DNA from: Legionella genomosp. 1
GTDB lineage: Bacteria > Pseudomonadota > Gammaproteobacteria > Legionellales > Legionellaceae
Length of the DNA stretch: 58,791 nucleotides
Reading direction: 5' to 3'
Assembly (NCBI GenBank): GCA_945878975.1
Contig: CAMCUM010000011.1
Span: 1-58,791, forward strand
Positions 9,278 to 18,267 of this stretch are shown here, piece after piece. Every line of letters starts with the position of its first letter. Within the stretch, counting starts at the first letter, position 1. The notes beneath the pieces were generated by a model. It was not told where the DNA came from. It saw nothing but the letters and a program-made list of their open reading frames with translations, and did not search any database. A program made the translations under genes and the position numbers.

Positions 9278-10585
9278 TCAAGGATCTATACCTGCTATCC
9301 CATGATATACCGCATCTCTCCCAACGACAGATGGCGAGGCAGCACCGCTCTCTCGGCGCTGACGCTCCGTATAAATATTCTGCCCACCTATGCGCGATGG
9401 TGCCGACGATACAGAGCGATTGAATGACTGAGTCGGGTCTGAATTAACCCGCGGCACAGCTGTCTGAGTCTCTTCAAGCGAGATCTGCATACTCCGATTA
9501 AAAGCTTTCATCGCTTCATAAACTTCCAGACTCAATGGGTAGCCGTCTATTTTCTGATAGTTATAACGTCGATACTGAGTCCTGAAAAACGCTCCAGCTC
9601 CATAAGTAGAAGGCGCAAAAAGAGGATCCCGATTCAAAGGGTTCGTAATGGTCCATCTTTTGAGCTCTTTATTGTATTGTGGCAAATTCAAAAACATATC
9701 CCTTTCGTCAGGCTCAAGATAGAAACACTTTGTTTCATGCGGTACTGCGTGCCAATTTGACCCTTCTTCATAACGTTTTTCCAACATGATAAATTGATGT
9801 TGATTGTCAGGCGATAAAGGTTCGAGTGTGACAGAGCAGATGGCGTGCGTCAATTCTAAAGTGCTATCTAAGTATGTATCAAAACAAGCTTGTTGCGCGA
9901 CGGTCAAGCCACTGCGATACGCTTGATAGGCGGCTTTCTTTTGTGCAATCATAACGTCCAAATCCGTACTAGGCCACTCACGTGCCTCAATCTCTGCATG
10001 CAATAATTTGAGAGCCTCTGGTAACGCTCCAATTTCGAATGTTTGTCTTTCAACAAGCTGCGCTTCTTCATCTGGTGAAAATTCTAACGGTTGACAATAC
10101 CCCTCTGTCTCAGGTGTTGTGATGTCATTCACCAAATTAAGATACGTGGCATAGTGGAGCGTTTGCCCTTCTAAAATGGGTCGCAATGCCTGAAGACGAG
10201 CTATGGGATTAAAAAGCAGTTTTTTCAAAGAAAATCCTCTACCGACCTCTTGCTCAGCGAATCGATCAAATACCTCGAAAAAAAATGGTATCGAAAAGAT
10301 AACAGCAACGCCTAAAACCTGCGTGAAAGTCAATGCTATCGCTGGCATGTAGATGAGTGAGACAATAAATAAGGGGAAAACAAGCGCTTTGGCGATTGAG
10401 TCGAAGCCTATCCGTCGAACCGCATGAAATGGAAGCTCCGTTACCAAGAGGATGCTCACAACATATAATAAACCAGGTATCAATAACAAGAGGCTCACAG
10501 TGCCAACCACGACCAGTGTAACGAGGAAAGTTAGCCCCCAAACCTTCTGGGTTTTCTTGAGATACTGTAACAATAAAGCCCACAT
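9278..10585 (-). CDS. Unknown membrane-anchored protein, 435 residues
   Basis: Not recognised. Residues 15-60 and 88-125 are strongly hydrophobic (LVTLVVVGTVSLLLLIPGLLYVV and IVSLIYMPAIALTFTQVLGVAVIF regions), giving three to four predicted helices. A soluble C-terminal 300 residues follow. That part contains AICSVTLEPL and, about 60 residues later, TITNPLNRDPLF, faintly like the two halves of a U-box/RING-like fold. The last 60 residues are Ser/Arg-rich and low complexity. It could be an effector or an ordinary inner-membrane protein; the U-box idea is weak. Confidence 0.6.
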   Translation of the reverse strand: MWALLLQYLKKTQKVWGLTFLVTLVVVGTVSLLLLIPGLLYVVSILLVTELPFHAVRRIGFDSIAKALVFPLFIVSLIYMPAIALTFTQVLGVAVIFSIPFFFEVFDRFAEQEVGRGFSLKKLLFNPIARLQALRPILEGQTLHYATYLNLVNDITTPETEGYCQPLEFSPDEEAQLVERQTFEIGALPEALKLLHAEIEAREWPSTDLDVMIAQKKAAYQAYRSGLTVAQQACFDTYLDSTLELTHAICSVTLEPLSPDNQHQFIMLEKRYEEGSNWHAVPHETKCFYLEPDERDMFLNLPQYNKELKRWTITNPLNRDPLFAPSTYGAGAFFRTQYRRYNYQKIDGYPLSLEVYEAMKAFNRSMQISLEETQTAVPRVNSDPTQSFNRSVSSAPSRIGGQNIYTERQRRESGAASPSVVGRDAVYHGIAGIDP

Positions 10586-10706
10586 ATAAATACTTCAATC
10601 ACATTTTTAATTTTGCACACAATAGCAAAGTTTTCAATAAAAATCAATGTTATGTGGCAAAAGTTGAGCGAAATTGTGACCGATTTACATACACGTAAGC
10701 GACAAC

Positions 10707-11729
10707 TTAAATCATTTCAAAATACCGATTCACCAACATCGGTGTCACGTCCATCAAAGTTTGAGGCTCCCAAAAAGGGCGTTTGTCTTTATCGATGATC
10801 GCTGCGCGCACGCCTTCATACAAATCATGGTCTTGAAGAAAATGCCGAACCAAACGTCCGTCTATTTCCAAACAGGCTGCTAGATTTTTAGTTTTGGTCG
10901 TGCGTAATTGCTGAAGTGTGACTTTCAGGCTCAGCGGTGCTTTGCTGGCTAATCTCTGTTGTAGATCTTGAAACCAGGCTTCTTTTCTCTGGCTCAAACG
11001 GTCCATAATGCGTTCCATGCTGTCCGCTACAAAACAACTATCTATCCCCTCTTGTTTTTTCAATAGACTTGACACAGGGGACGGTTCAGCGAATTTTTGA
11101 ATACAATCGCTCACCACCTGGTGGGCATTTTGGCGCAAATTCGCTTGCAATAATGCTTCTACTAATTTTGGAAAATTCGCCCCTGCGACCATTGCAGACA
11201 CCAACTTCAAACCTAAAGCATCTTTCGCTGAAATTTGATCGCCACTCAATCCCAAATAAAACCCAAATTGTCCCGGGCATTGCGCTAAAATATGACTAGC
11301 GCCAATATCTGGAAAAAACCCAATCCCCGTTTCAGGCATCGCAAAAGTAAAATGCTCTCCCGCCACGCAATGGGAACCATGTAAAGAAATACCTACGCCC
11401 CCCCCCATGGTCATACCATTCATCAAAGCGATATAAGGTTTGGGAAAATCGTGAATCAATTGATTTAAACGATATTCTCGTTCAAAAAAGTTTAATTGCT
11501 GGGAAAAGGCGCCGCGCGATTCATGAATCTGCCGAATATCGCCGCCTGCACAAAAAGCCTTGCTGGGCTCTGCTTGGATCACCACGGCATGGATGTCTGG
11601 GTTTTGCTGCCATTGCAACAAATGAGTGGTCATCGTATCAATCATCGGGAGCGTCAAGGCATGCAATGCCTTCGCTCTTTTTAACCATATCAATCCAAGA
11701 TGATCCTGTACAGAACATTCGACTGTCAT
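10707..11729 (-). CDS. 3-hydroxyisobutyryl-CoA hydrolase (enoyl-CoA hydratase family)
   Basis: A 340-residue crotonase-fold protein. CoA and oxyanion-hole motifs: AFCAGGDIRQI near residue 60, and MTMGGGVGISLHGSHCVA near 105-122. The C-terminal extension has FLQDHDLYEGVRA and ending motifs (DKDKRPFWEPQTL) typical of HIBCH, which hydrolyses 3-hydroxyisobutyryl-CoA in valine breakdown. A strong AAGGAG precedes the ATG by 8 nt. The gene starts 3 nt after the enoyl-CoA hydratase stop, third in the operon acyl-CoA dehydrogenase, hydratase, hydrolase. Confidence 0.88.
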   Translation of the reverse strand: MTVECSVQDHLGLIWLKRAKALHALTLPMIDTMTTHLLQWQQNPDIHAVVIQAEPSKAFCAGGDIRQIHESRGAFSQQLNFFEREYRLNQLIHDFPKPYIALMNGMTMGGGVGISLHGSHCVAGEHFTFAMPETGIGFFPDIGASHILAQCPGQFGFYLGLSGDQISAKDALGLKLVSAMVAGANFPKLVEALLQANLRQNAHQVVSDCIQKFAEPSPVSSLLKKQEGIDSCFVADSMERIMDRLSQRKEAWFQDLQQRLASKAPLSLKVTLQQLRTTKTKNLAACLEIDGRLVRHFLQDHDLYEGVRAAIIDKDKRPFWEPQTLMDVTPMLVNRYFEMI

Positions 11730-11732
11730 GCC

Positions 11733-12506
11733 TTATTCTCCTTTGAATGCTGGTTTACGTCGCGCAAAAAAGGCCGCAGTCCCTTCTTGTTTATCTGAAC
11801 TGGCGCAGGTTTTTGCAAACTGCAATGCTTCCAAATGAAACGCCTCAGTCAAGGGCAGATCGTAGCCATAATCAATCGACTCCATCACCCCAGCCAATGC
11901 CAAAGGGCCCATCTCTAAGATTTGCCGCATGGTCCCCAATGCTTTCTCTTCTAATTGCTCCAATGGCACGACTTCAGATACCAATCCCCATACTTGGGCA
12001 GTTACAGCATCAATACTACGTCCCGTCAAACACAGATCAAGCGCACGACCTTTACCTACCAGCCGCGCCAAACGTTGCGTCCCCCCGTAACCAGGAATCA
12101 CGCCTAATTTAACTTCAGGTTGACCAAATTGTGCCGTGCTCGCAGCCATACGTAACGTGGCAGCCATAGCTAATTCACATCCCCCACCCAAAGCATACCC
12201 ATTCACGGCAGCAATCGATGGTTTGCCTAAGGTTTCCAGTAAGCGAAACACCCCTTGTCCCATCTTGGCGAAAGCATAACCGCTTTGTGCATCACATTCT
12301 GCCAAACGATGAATATCGGCTCCCGCACAAAAGGCTTTACCTTGGCCCGTGATCATTAAGCCCTGCACTTTAGGATCTGTTTGCGCGCTACGTAATAATG
12401 CTTCTAAGGCTTCTAATACTTCCCTATTCAATGCATTTAATTTTTCCGGACGATTCAGTGTTATCACTAACACATGCTCGCGTATTTGATGTTCTAATGC
12501 CGACAT
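11733..12506 (-). CDS. Enoyl-CoA hydratase
   Basis: A 257-residue crotonase. Motifs: LNRPEKLNALN at the N-terminus, GKAFCAGADI (57-66), and NGYALGGGCELAMA near residue 108 with the oxyanion-hole glycines. Catalytic Glu positions fall in GQPEVKLGVIPGYGGTQRL. In this operon it would hydrate methacrylyl-CoA between the isobutyryl-CoA dehydrogenase and HIBCH steps. AGGGG precedes the ATG. It could also serve general beta-oxidation. Confidence 0.9.
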   Translation of the reverse strand: MSALEHQIREHVLVITLNRPEKLNALNREVLEALEALLRSAQTDPKVQGLMITGQGKAFCAGADIHRLAECDAQSGYAFAKMGQGVFRLLETLGKPSIAAVNGYALGGGCELAMAATLRMAASTAQFGQPEVKLGVIPGYGGTQRLARLVGKGRALDLCLTGRSIDAVTAQVWGLVSEVVPLEQLEEKALGTMRQILEMGPLALAGVMESIDYGYDLPLTEAFHLEALQFAKTCASSDKQEGTAAFFARRKPAFKGE

Positions 12507-12514
12507 AGATACCC

Positions 12515-13669
12515 CTACTCGATAGTATAATCAGAATCTAACACAGTTTTAGCAATGATTTCGCGCATGATTTCGTTGGTACCCTCTAAAATTTGGTGCA
12601 CACGCAAATCACGAAAGATCCTTTCGATTTGATAATCACACAAATAACCATAGCCACCATGCAATTGCATGGCTTTGTCTGCAATCTTAAAAGCAATATC
12701 CGTAGTCATACGTTTGGCCATCGCACAATGCATAGGCGCCAGGGGATGCTGATGATCCAAATCCTGCGCCGCACGATACACCATCATTTGCGCGGCATGA
12801 AACTCTGTCAGCATATCAGCAAAATAAAACCGCAATGCTTGATGCTTACTCAGGGGTTGTTTGAATTGCTGACGTTCACGCATATAGCTCTGCGTCCGAC
12901 GCAAGCACGCCAGTGCGCCCCCTAAGGAGCAAGCTGCAATATTGACGCGACCACCATTGAGTGCAGATAAAGCGATTTTAAAGCCCATCCCTTCTTCATT
13001 CACCCGCTGGGACACGGGTACTCGACAATTGTTAAAATAAACCATGGTAGTCGGCTGGCTGCGCCAACCCATTTTGTGCTCTAAATTACCAAAACTCAAT
13101 CCTGGGGTGCCTTTCTCAACTAAGATACAAGTAATCCCCGTCTGTTTATCCGCGCTGGTACGCACCATACACAAATAAACATCACTGACACTGCCGCCAG
13201 AAATAAAAGATTTAGAACCATTCAAAACATAATGATCGCCATCCAATACGGCCGTCGTTTGAAGCGCTGCAGCATCCGATCCCGAATTAGGCTCGGTCAA
13301 GCAATAGGACGCTAACACCTGCATACTAGTCAAGCGCGGCCCCCATTTGGCGCGCAAGTCAGGCGCTGCATAGCGATCAACCACCCAGGTCACCATATTG
13401 TGGATAGACAAATAAGCGCTGGTTGAAATACATCCGGTTGCCAATTGCTCAAAAATAACCGCACCCGCCAGGCGACTCATAGCGGTCCCCCCCACGTCTG
13501 CTTGAGCAAACATCCCCGCCATGCCTAATTCTGCTGCTTGCTTTAACGTATCTACGGGGAAGATAGCCTGTTTATCCCAAAGATCAGCATGCGGCTCTAA
13601 TTGGGTACGTGCGAATTCTCCAGCCATCTTACGACAGGCACGCAATTCTTCGTCTAAATCAAATTGCAT
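12515..13669 (-). CDS. Acyl-CoA dehydrogenase, probably isobutyryl-CoA dehydrogenase
   Basis: A 384-residue FAD enzyme oxidising short branched acyl-CoA. Motifs: YCLTEPNSGSDAAALQT (FAD/substrate), LNGSKSFISGG, the MQLHGGYGYL segment, and RVHQILEGTNEIMREI with the catalytic Glu. The wording of the C-terminal motif is closest to isobutyryl-CoA dehydrogenases. AGGA precedes the ATG. It is first in the operon with the hydratase and HIBCH genes 8 and 3 nt apart, which supports the valine pathway assignment. Confidence 0.9.
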   Translation of the reverse strand: MQFDLDEELRACRKMAGEFARTQLEPHADLWDKQAIFPVDTLKQAAELGMAGMFAQADVGGTAMSRLAGAVIFEQLATGCISTSAYLSIHNMVTWVVDRYAAPDLRAKWGPRLTSMQVLASYCLTEPNSGSDAAALQTTAVLDGDHYVLNGSKSFISGGSVSDVYLCMVRTSADKQTGITCILVEKGTPGLSFGNLEHKMGWRSQPTTMVYFNNCRVPVSQRVNEEGMGFKIALSALNGGRVNIAACSLGGALACLRRTQSYMRERQQFKQPLSKHQALRFYFADMLTEFHAAQMMVYRAAQDLDHQHPLAPMHCAMAKRMTTDIAFKIADKAMQLHGGYGYLCDYQIERIFRDLRVHQILEGTNEIMREIIAKTVLDSDYTIE

Positions 13670-13759
13670 TTTTTATCCTAGAATATCGTCCATAAAGGAT
13701 ATATACATATCATTGCACCAAGGTTGTGTAAAGACTAATGAGCAGGTTATGCAAGAGGT

Positions 13760-13942
13760 CTATTGATGTTTTGGAAACAGTTTACCAAGATCCGTTCTAA
13801 TATCCTCTACGAGATCAGGATACTTAATCATTTTAGCTTGCGAATGAAATACTGAAATGAATACCAGAAATGCGCAATACAGCAATGTACTACGATTCTG
13901 TTCTACGGGGATAGGTTGCACGTCTCTCAACATTTGATACAT
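13760..13942 (-). CDS. Doubtful small ORF, 60 residues, downstream of the decayed gene
   Basis: The reading frame has a central hydrophobic stretch (TLLYCAFLVFISVFH) and ends ...DLGKLFPKHQ. A weak GAAGG lies about 13 nt before the ATG. It may be a small membrane protein, or the tail of the same decayed gene that occupies 13975-14500. Nothing recognisable. Confidence 0.3.
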   Translation of the reverse strand: MYQMLRDVQPIPVEQNRSTLLYCAFLVFISVFHSQAKMIKYPDLVEDIRTDLGKLFPKHQ

Positions 13943-13974
13943 TTGATCTGGATTACCTTCATTTATAAGCGTTT

Positions 13975-14500
13975 ACTTCGCCAGCTCCAGTTTGCTTATT
14001 TCTTCTTCGCAGGATCCTTTGTGATCTTTCAATTGCGTCATCAGATTATCAATTGATTTTATAAGTTTTACAAAAGCAGGGTCCTCAATGCTATCTACTG
14101 ACTTAATTGAATAAAATCGGCACTGCCGCTCTCTCCACGACCCACAGCAGTGATTGGATGAGCACGCTCCGTATTCACGATGGTCACATTCGGATAGGTA
14201 ACAAGTTTACGATATAAAAATCGCTCAATATCGTTTGTCTGAGCCATACCATCCATCTCTTAGTTTTTTCCAAAACATCCGATCCGCTAAATCGCTATAA
14301 TCCGTGTATTGTCTTAAGAGATCCGATGTTGTTTCGCTTAACGATAACCATTGTCCCCTGATATATTCTGTCCTATCCGTAAAAGCAATCACGGTTTTTC
14401 CGCTATCTTCCGCATATAAAGCAGCCGCGAGCCCTCCGGGACCCAGAGCTACAATAGCAATATCTGCTGCCGTGCTTTCACTATCATGGTGGTTTTGCAT
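13975..14500 (-). pseudogene. Decayed FAD/NAD-binding (Rossmann) protein, at least two frameshifts
   Basis: The 5' part encodes IAIVALGPGGLAAALYAEDSGK, a dinucleotide-binding GxGxxA-like fold followed by an acidic strand end. It stops early at GSDKRY. One frame over, the coding continues as GMAQTNDIERFLYRKLVTYPN then TIVNTERAHPITAVGRGESG and stops. A second shift restores IKSVDSIEDPAFVKLIKSID and ends KLELAK-stop. All pieces lie in order on one strand, so this is one broken gene. Its original function is unclear. Confidence 0.75.
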
Positions 14501-14659
14501 ATCAAACGATAACCAACAAGTGCGTATACTTTCATTATTGACTAAAATGTGGCATTTTGCTTTAAAATAGAGCTTAAAATAAACTTGTCATAACCGCTGT
14601 GTTCGCGCATGATAGTCCGCAGATTTGACCAGTACATCCATCCACTTTAAGAAAAAAAT

Positions 14660-16474
14660 ATGACCTCAGGAACTGCCCTCGAAATTTTAAAAACTTATTA
14701 TGGCTTTGAGCAATTTCGTGGTCCACAAGAAGCAATTATCCAAGATTTGGTCGCTGGTCAAGATCTCTTAGTACTCATGCCTACGGGTGGTGGAAAATCA
14801 TTATGCTATCAAATTCCGGCGTTGATGCGCTCAGGGGTGGGGATTGTTGTATCACCCTTGATCGCTTTAATGGAAGACCAAGTAGTCGCACTCACCACGC
14901 TTGGGCTGCGTGCCGCATACTATAACTCTTCACTCTCCAGTGCCGAAGCCCGTGCTGTGTTGGCACGCTTACATGCCAATGATTTGGATCTCTTGTACAT
15001 TGCTCCAGAACGCTTATTAAGTGATACTTTTATAGAGCGCTTGCACGAATGTGAGATCGCATTGTTTGCCATTGACGAAGCGCATTGTATTTCCCAATGG
15101 GGCCATGATTTCCGCCCAGAATATGCAGCATTAGGCAAATTAAAAACCGAATTCCCGAATCACCCTTTGGTCGCTTTGACTGCCACAGCGGATCTTCAAA
15201 CACAAAAAGATATTGTGGCAAAACTACAGTATCAACCCAAACCTTATATCGCGTCGTTTAATCGCCCGAATATTTACTACCAAGTGCTACCCAAACAAAA
15301 TCCCGTCAAACAAATTCAGCATTTTTTGCAAACGCATCCGCAACAATCTGGGATCATCTATTGTTCAACACGCGACAACGTAGAAAAGCTTGCGGACAAA
15401 TTACAAGTATTAGGCTATCGTGCCCGCGCTTATCATGCAGGATTACCTCACCAAGATCGGCGTGAAGTACAAACCTTGTTTCGTTACGATCACATCGATA
15501 TCGTAGTGGCCACCATTGCGTTTGGTATGGGCATCGACAAACCCAATGTACGTTTTGTAATCCATTATGACATGCCTAAAACCATAGAGGGGTATTATCA
15601 AGAAACAGGACGAGCTGGGCGTGACGGCAGTGATGCTCGGGCTTTGATGCTCTTTGATCCGGCGGATAGTGGGCGCATGCGTGGCTGGATTCACACGATG
15701 ACAGATGAGCAGCAACAACGCATCGAGCATCAGAAACTCAATCATATGTTAGCATTTGCAACAGCAACACATTGTCGACGCCAAATTTTATTGCGTTATT
15801 TCAATGAAGAAATGCCAGATACTTGTGGATTTTGTGATGTTTGCGAGCACCCGCCTCTCACCACAGACGCCACCGTCGCTGTACAAAAGTTTTTATCCTG
15901 TGTATATCGACTCAAACAATCTTATGGTTTGAATCATGTGATCGGGGTGTTACGCGGCCAAAATTTGGATAAAATTCGCCAAGCTGGGCATGAACATTTG
16001 TCTACCTATGGCATTGGTAAAGATCAGTCTGAGGCTTATTGGAAACATCTTGCTTGGCAATTGATTCATCGTGATTATTGTTTCCAAGATCCTGATTTTT
16101 TCAATGTTTTGCGCCTCAGCCCCAAGGCCAAAGCCATTTTATTAAATAAAGAAACCATCTCATTAACCGAATTACCCCCTCAATCCGTTATTGCGCCGAC
16201 TATCAAAGCCAAACACAAACAGGCAGTAGCACCTAGCAAATTATCAAGTCCTTTATTCGAGCACCTGCGCGCCTTACGCCGCCGTTTAGCAGACGAAGAA
16301 GGCAAACCCTCTTTTTTAATCTTCAGCGATGCCACGCTCCATGATATGATCCGCGTCAAGCCACAAACCCTTGAGCAAATGCTCACCGTGTCTGGCGTTG
16401 GCCAGCATAAATTAGCTTGTTATGGACAATATTTTTTAGACGCACTGCAACAAATAGAAAGTGAGATATCATGA
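14660..16474 (+). CDS. recQ: ATP-dependent DNA helicase RecQ
   Basis: A 604-residue 3'-5' helicase for recombination and fork repair. Walker A PTGGGKS (41-47), DEAH box (139-142), the RecQ aromatic loop [11 protein letters not shown], motif [12 protein letters not shown], a zinc-binding CR...CGFCDVC segment near 370-395, a winged-helix region, and an HRDC domain (about 530-604). Full length compared with E. coli (609). The last four bases overlap the mrp start (ATGA), so the pair is translationally coupled. Confidence 0.97.
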   Translation: MTSGTALEILKTYYGFEQFRGPQEAIIQDLVAGQDLLVLMPTGGGKSLCYQIPALMRSGVGIVVSPLIALMEDQVVALTTLGLRAAYYNSSLSSAEARAVLARLHANDLDLLYIAPERLLSDTFIERLHECEIALFAIDEAHCISQWGHDFRPEYAALGKLKTEFPNHPLVALTATADLQTQKDIVAKLQYQPKPYIASFNRPNIYYQVLPKQNPVKQIQHFLQTHPQQSGIIYCSTRDNVEKLADKLQVLGYRARAYHAGLPHQDRREVQTLFRYDHIDIVVATIAFGMGIDKPNVRFVIHYDMPKTIEGYYQETGRAGRDGSDARALMLFDPADSGRMRGWIHTMTDEQQQRIEHQKLNHMLAFATATHCRRQILLRYFNEEMPDTCGFCDVCEHPPLTTDATVAVQKFLSCVYRLKQSYGLNHVIGVLRGQNLDKIRQAGHEHLSTYGIGKDQSEAYWKHLAWQLIHRDYCFQDPDFFNVLRLSPKAKAILLNKETISLTELPPQSVIAPTIKAKHKQAVAPSKLSSPLFEHLRALRRRLADEEGKPSFLIFSDATLHDMIRVKPQTLEQMLTVSGVGQHKLACYGQYFLDALQQIESEIS

Positions 16475-17520
16475 GTTTACAGCAAACCATTCTGAGTACG
16501 CCGGATACGTTACTCAACCTAAGCCTACAAGATTTACAACTCGAACCACAGGTCACCGTAGAAGGTAACAAGGTTACTATTGCGATCACCGCGCCCTACC
16601 CCATTACTTTTCTAGAACAATCACTGACTGAAGCTTTACGTTCACGCATGCCGCAATATGTATTCCAAGTTCAAACGCAAACACTCATTCGCCCGCATCA
16701 AACACAATTAGCAGGCCAAAGCTTGCGCAATGTCAAAAATATCATTGCCATTGGATCAGGCAAGGGCGGCGTTGGCAAATCAACAGTTACGGTGAATTTA
16801 GCCACAGCGCTAGCCAGACTAGGAGCAAAAGTAGGCATACTGGATGCTGATATTTATGGTCCAAGCGTTCCGTTGATGTTAGGCGAAACACCGCCGGTAC
16901 AGGTACAAGACGACCGCTATATGCCGGTCAAAATTCATGGCATTGAAGCGATGTCCATTGGCTATTTAACCACTTCGAATACAGCACTCATTTGGCGCGG
17001 CCCCATGCTGGCCAAGTCTTTGATTCAAATGCTGGATTTTACAGCATGGCAACATTTGGATTATTTATGTATTGATTTACCACCAGGTACTGGTGACATT
17101 CAATTGAGTTTGGTACAAAAAATCCCATTAGCAGGCGCCATCATCGTCACCACACCGCAACAGATCGCGACCTTAGATGCTGAAAAAGCCATTCAGATGT
17201 TTGAAAAAACCAATGTCACCACCCTCGGAATCATCGAAAACATGTCCTTACATCGCTGTAGCCAATGCGGTCATCATGATCCCATATTCGGCCAAGGCGG
17301 CGCTGCGCAATTAGCTCAGACCTATCACAGCACCTTATTAGGGCAGCTTCCCCTAGACAGCCGCATTCGCCAAGAAAGCGACCTAGGGACGCCTACCGCC
17401 CTATCCACCAACAGTGAGTTGGCCAATATGTTTTTGAACATCGCATTACGTACGGCACAAACCCTCAGCAGTAGACCACTAAGTTATGCGGATAAAATGC
17501 CACCTGTTGTGCGGGAGTGA
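16471..17520 (+). CDS. mrp: Mrp/ApbC iron-sulfur cluster carrier ATPase
   Basis: A 349-residue P-loop ATPase that transfers Fe-S clusters to apoproteins. An N-terminal DUF59-like domain (1-75) is followed by the deviant Walker [12 protein letters not shown] (95-105), [19 protein letters not shown], and a CSQCGHH motif with the Cys pair expected to bind the bridging cluster. The start overlaps recQ by 4 nt. Confidence 0.95.
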   Translation: MSLQQTILSTPDTLLNLSLQDLQLEPQVTVEGNKVTIAITAPYPITFLEQSLTEALRSRMPQYVFQVQTQTLIRPHQTQLAGQSLRNVKNIIAIGSGKGGVGKSTVTVNLATALARLGAKVGILDADIYGPSVPLMLGETPPVQVQDDRYMPVKIHGIEAMSIGYLTTSNTALIWRGPMLAKSLIQMLDFTAWQHLDYLCIDLPPGTGDIQLSLVQKIPLAGAIIVTTPQQIATLDAEKAIQMFEKTNVTTLGIIENMSLHRCSQCGHHDPIFGQGGAAQLAQTYHSTLLGQLPLDSRIRQESDLGTPTALSTNSELANMFLNIALRTAQTLSSRPLSYADKMPPVVRE

Positions 17521-17629
17521 TGGCGTATAGTCGAGTAAATTTTATTTGGCGATAGCCTGTCGCCACGCTTCTCGCAAAGACGTCATAAAAAAGGTAATAT
17601 GATGCTTTCTCTATCATGGTTCCAAGGTC

Positions 17630-18256
17630 ATGAAACAAAATTACCACATCCTCAAACAGGCTGTTTCCGCTCATGATTGTGAGCTCTTAACCGACTATGC
17701 GTTGTTTAAAGAAACAGTCAAACCGAATACCAAAAAATCCATCGATCCCTTGGATAACGTCCATAGAGAATATGGCGATGCTTTGCTGGAATTATGGTTA
17801 GAAAAATTAGTCCCTACGATCGAACGCAGTTTAGGCTGCGCTGTATGGCCCAGTTTGTCTTTTTATTATGTTTATCATCATGGCAATCAATTGCAAACGC
17901 ATAAGGACCGCAGTTCATGTCAATGGGTAGCAAGTTTATGTATTGGAGCCGATCCAGCATTCAAACAAGAACAAAAAAACTGGCCCTTGATATTAAAAAT
18001 GGGTGAGGACAAAACAGAAATTGCTTTAGACTACGGCGACATCCTCTTGTTTAAAGGTCATGAAACGGAGCATTGGCGTGAGCCATTTACCGGTCAATGG
18101 TTTGTTTCTGCTATTTTCGCTTTCGTAGAACAAAAAGGCCCGTATGCATTTCAAAAATACGACCAACGCAAAGCTTTAGGCAAACCTCACGTTGGCATGT
18201 TTCATTGGGCATGGGGATGTTTCAAACATAAGATACGTCATATAAAGATTTTTTAA
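17630..18256 (+). CDS. 2-oxoglutarate/Fe(II) oxygenase-like protein
   Basis: A 208-residue protein with a jelly-roll hydroxylase facial triad: H91-K-D93 in LQTHKDRSS and distal H148 in GHETEHWRE, with YGDILLFKG just before it. This spacing fits the prolyl-4-hydroxylase/2OG-Fe(II) superfamily. The substrate is unknown. AAGG precedes the ATG by 3-4 nt. It lies 110 nt after mrp. Confidence 0.72.
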   Translation: MKQNYHILKQAVSAHDCELLTDYALFKETVKPNTKKSIDPLDNVHREYGDALLELWLEKLVPTIERSLGCAVWPSLSFYYVYHHGNQLQTHKDRSSCQWVASLCIGADPAFKQEQKNWPLILKMGEDKTEIALDYGDILLFKGHETEHWREPFTGQWFVSAIFAFVEQKGPYAFQKYDQRKALGKPHVGMFHWAWGCFKHKIRHIKIF

Positions 18257-18267
18257 TGACAGACATC

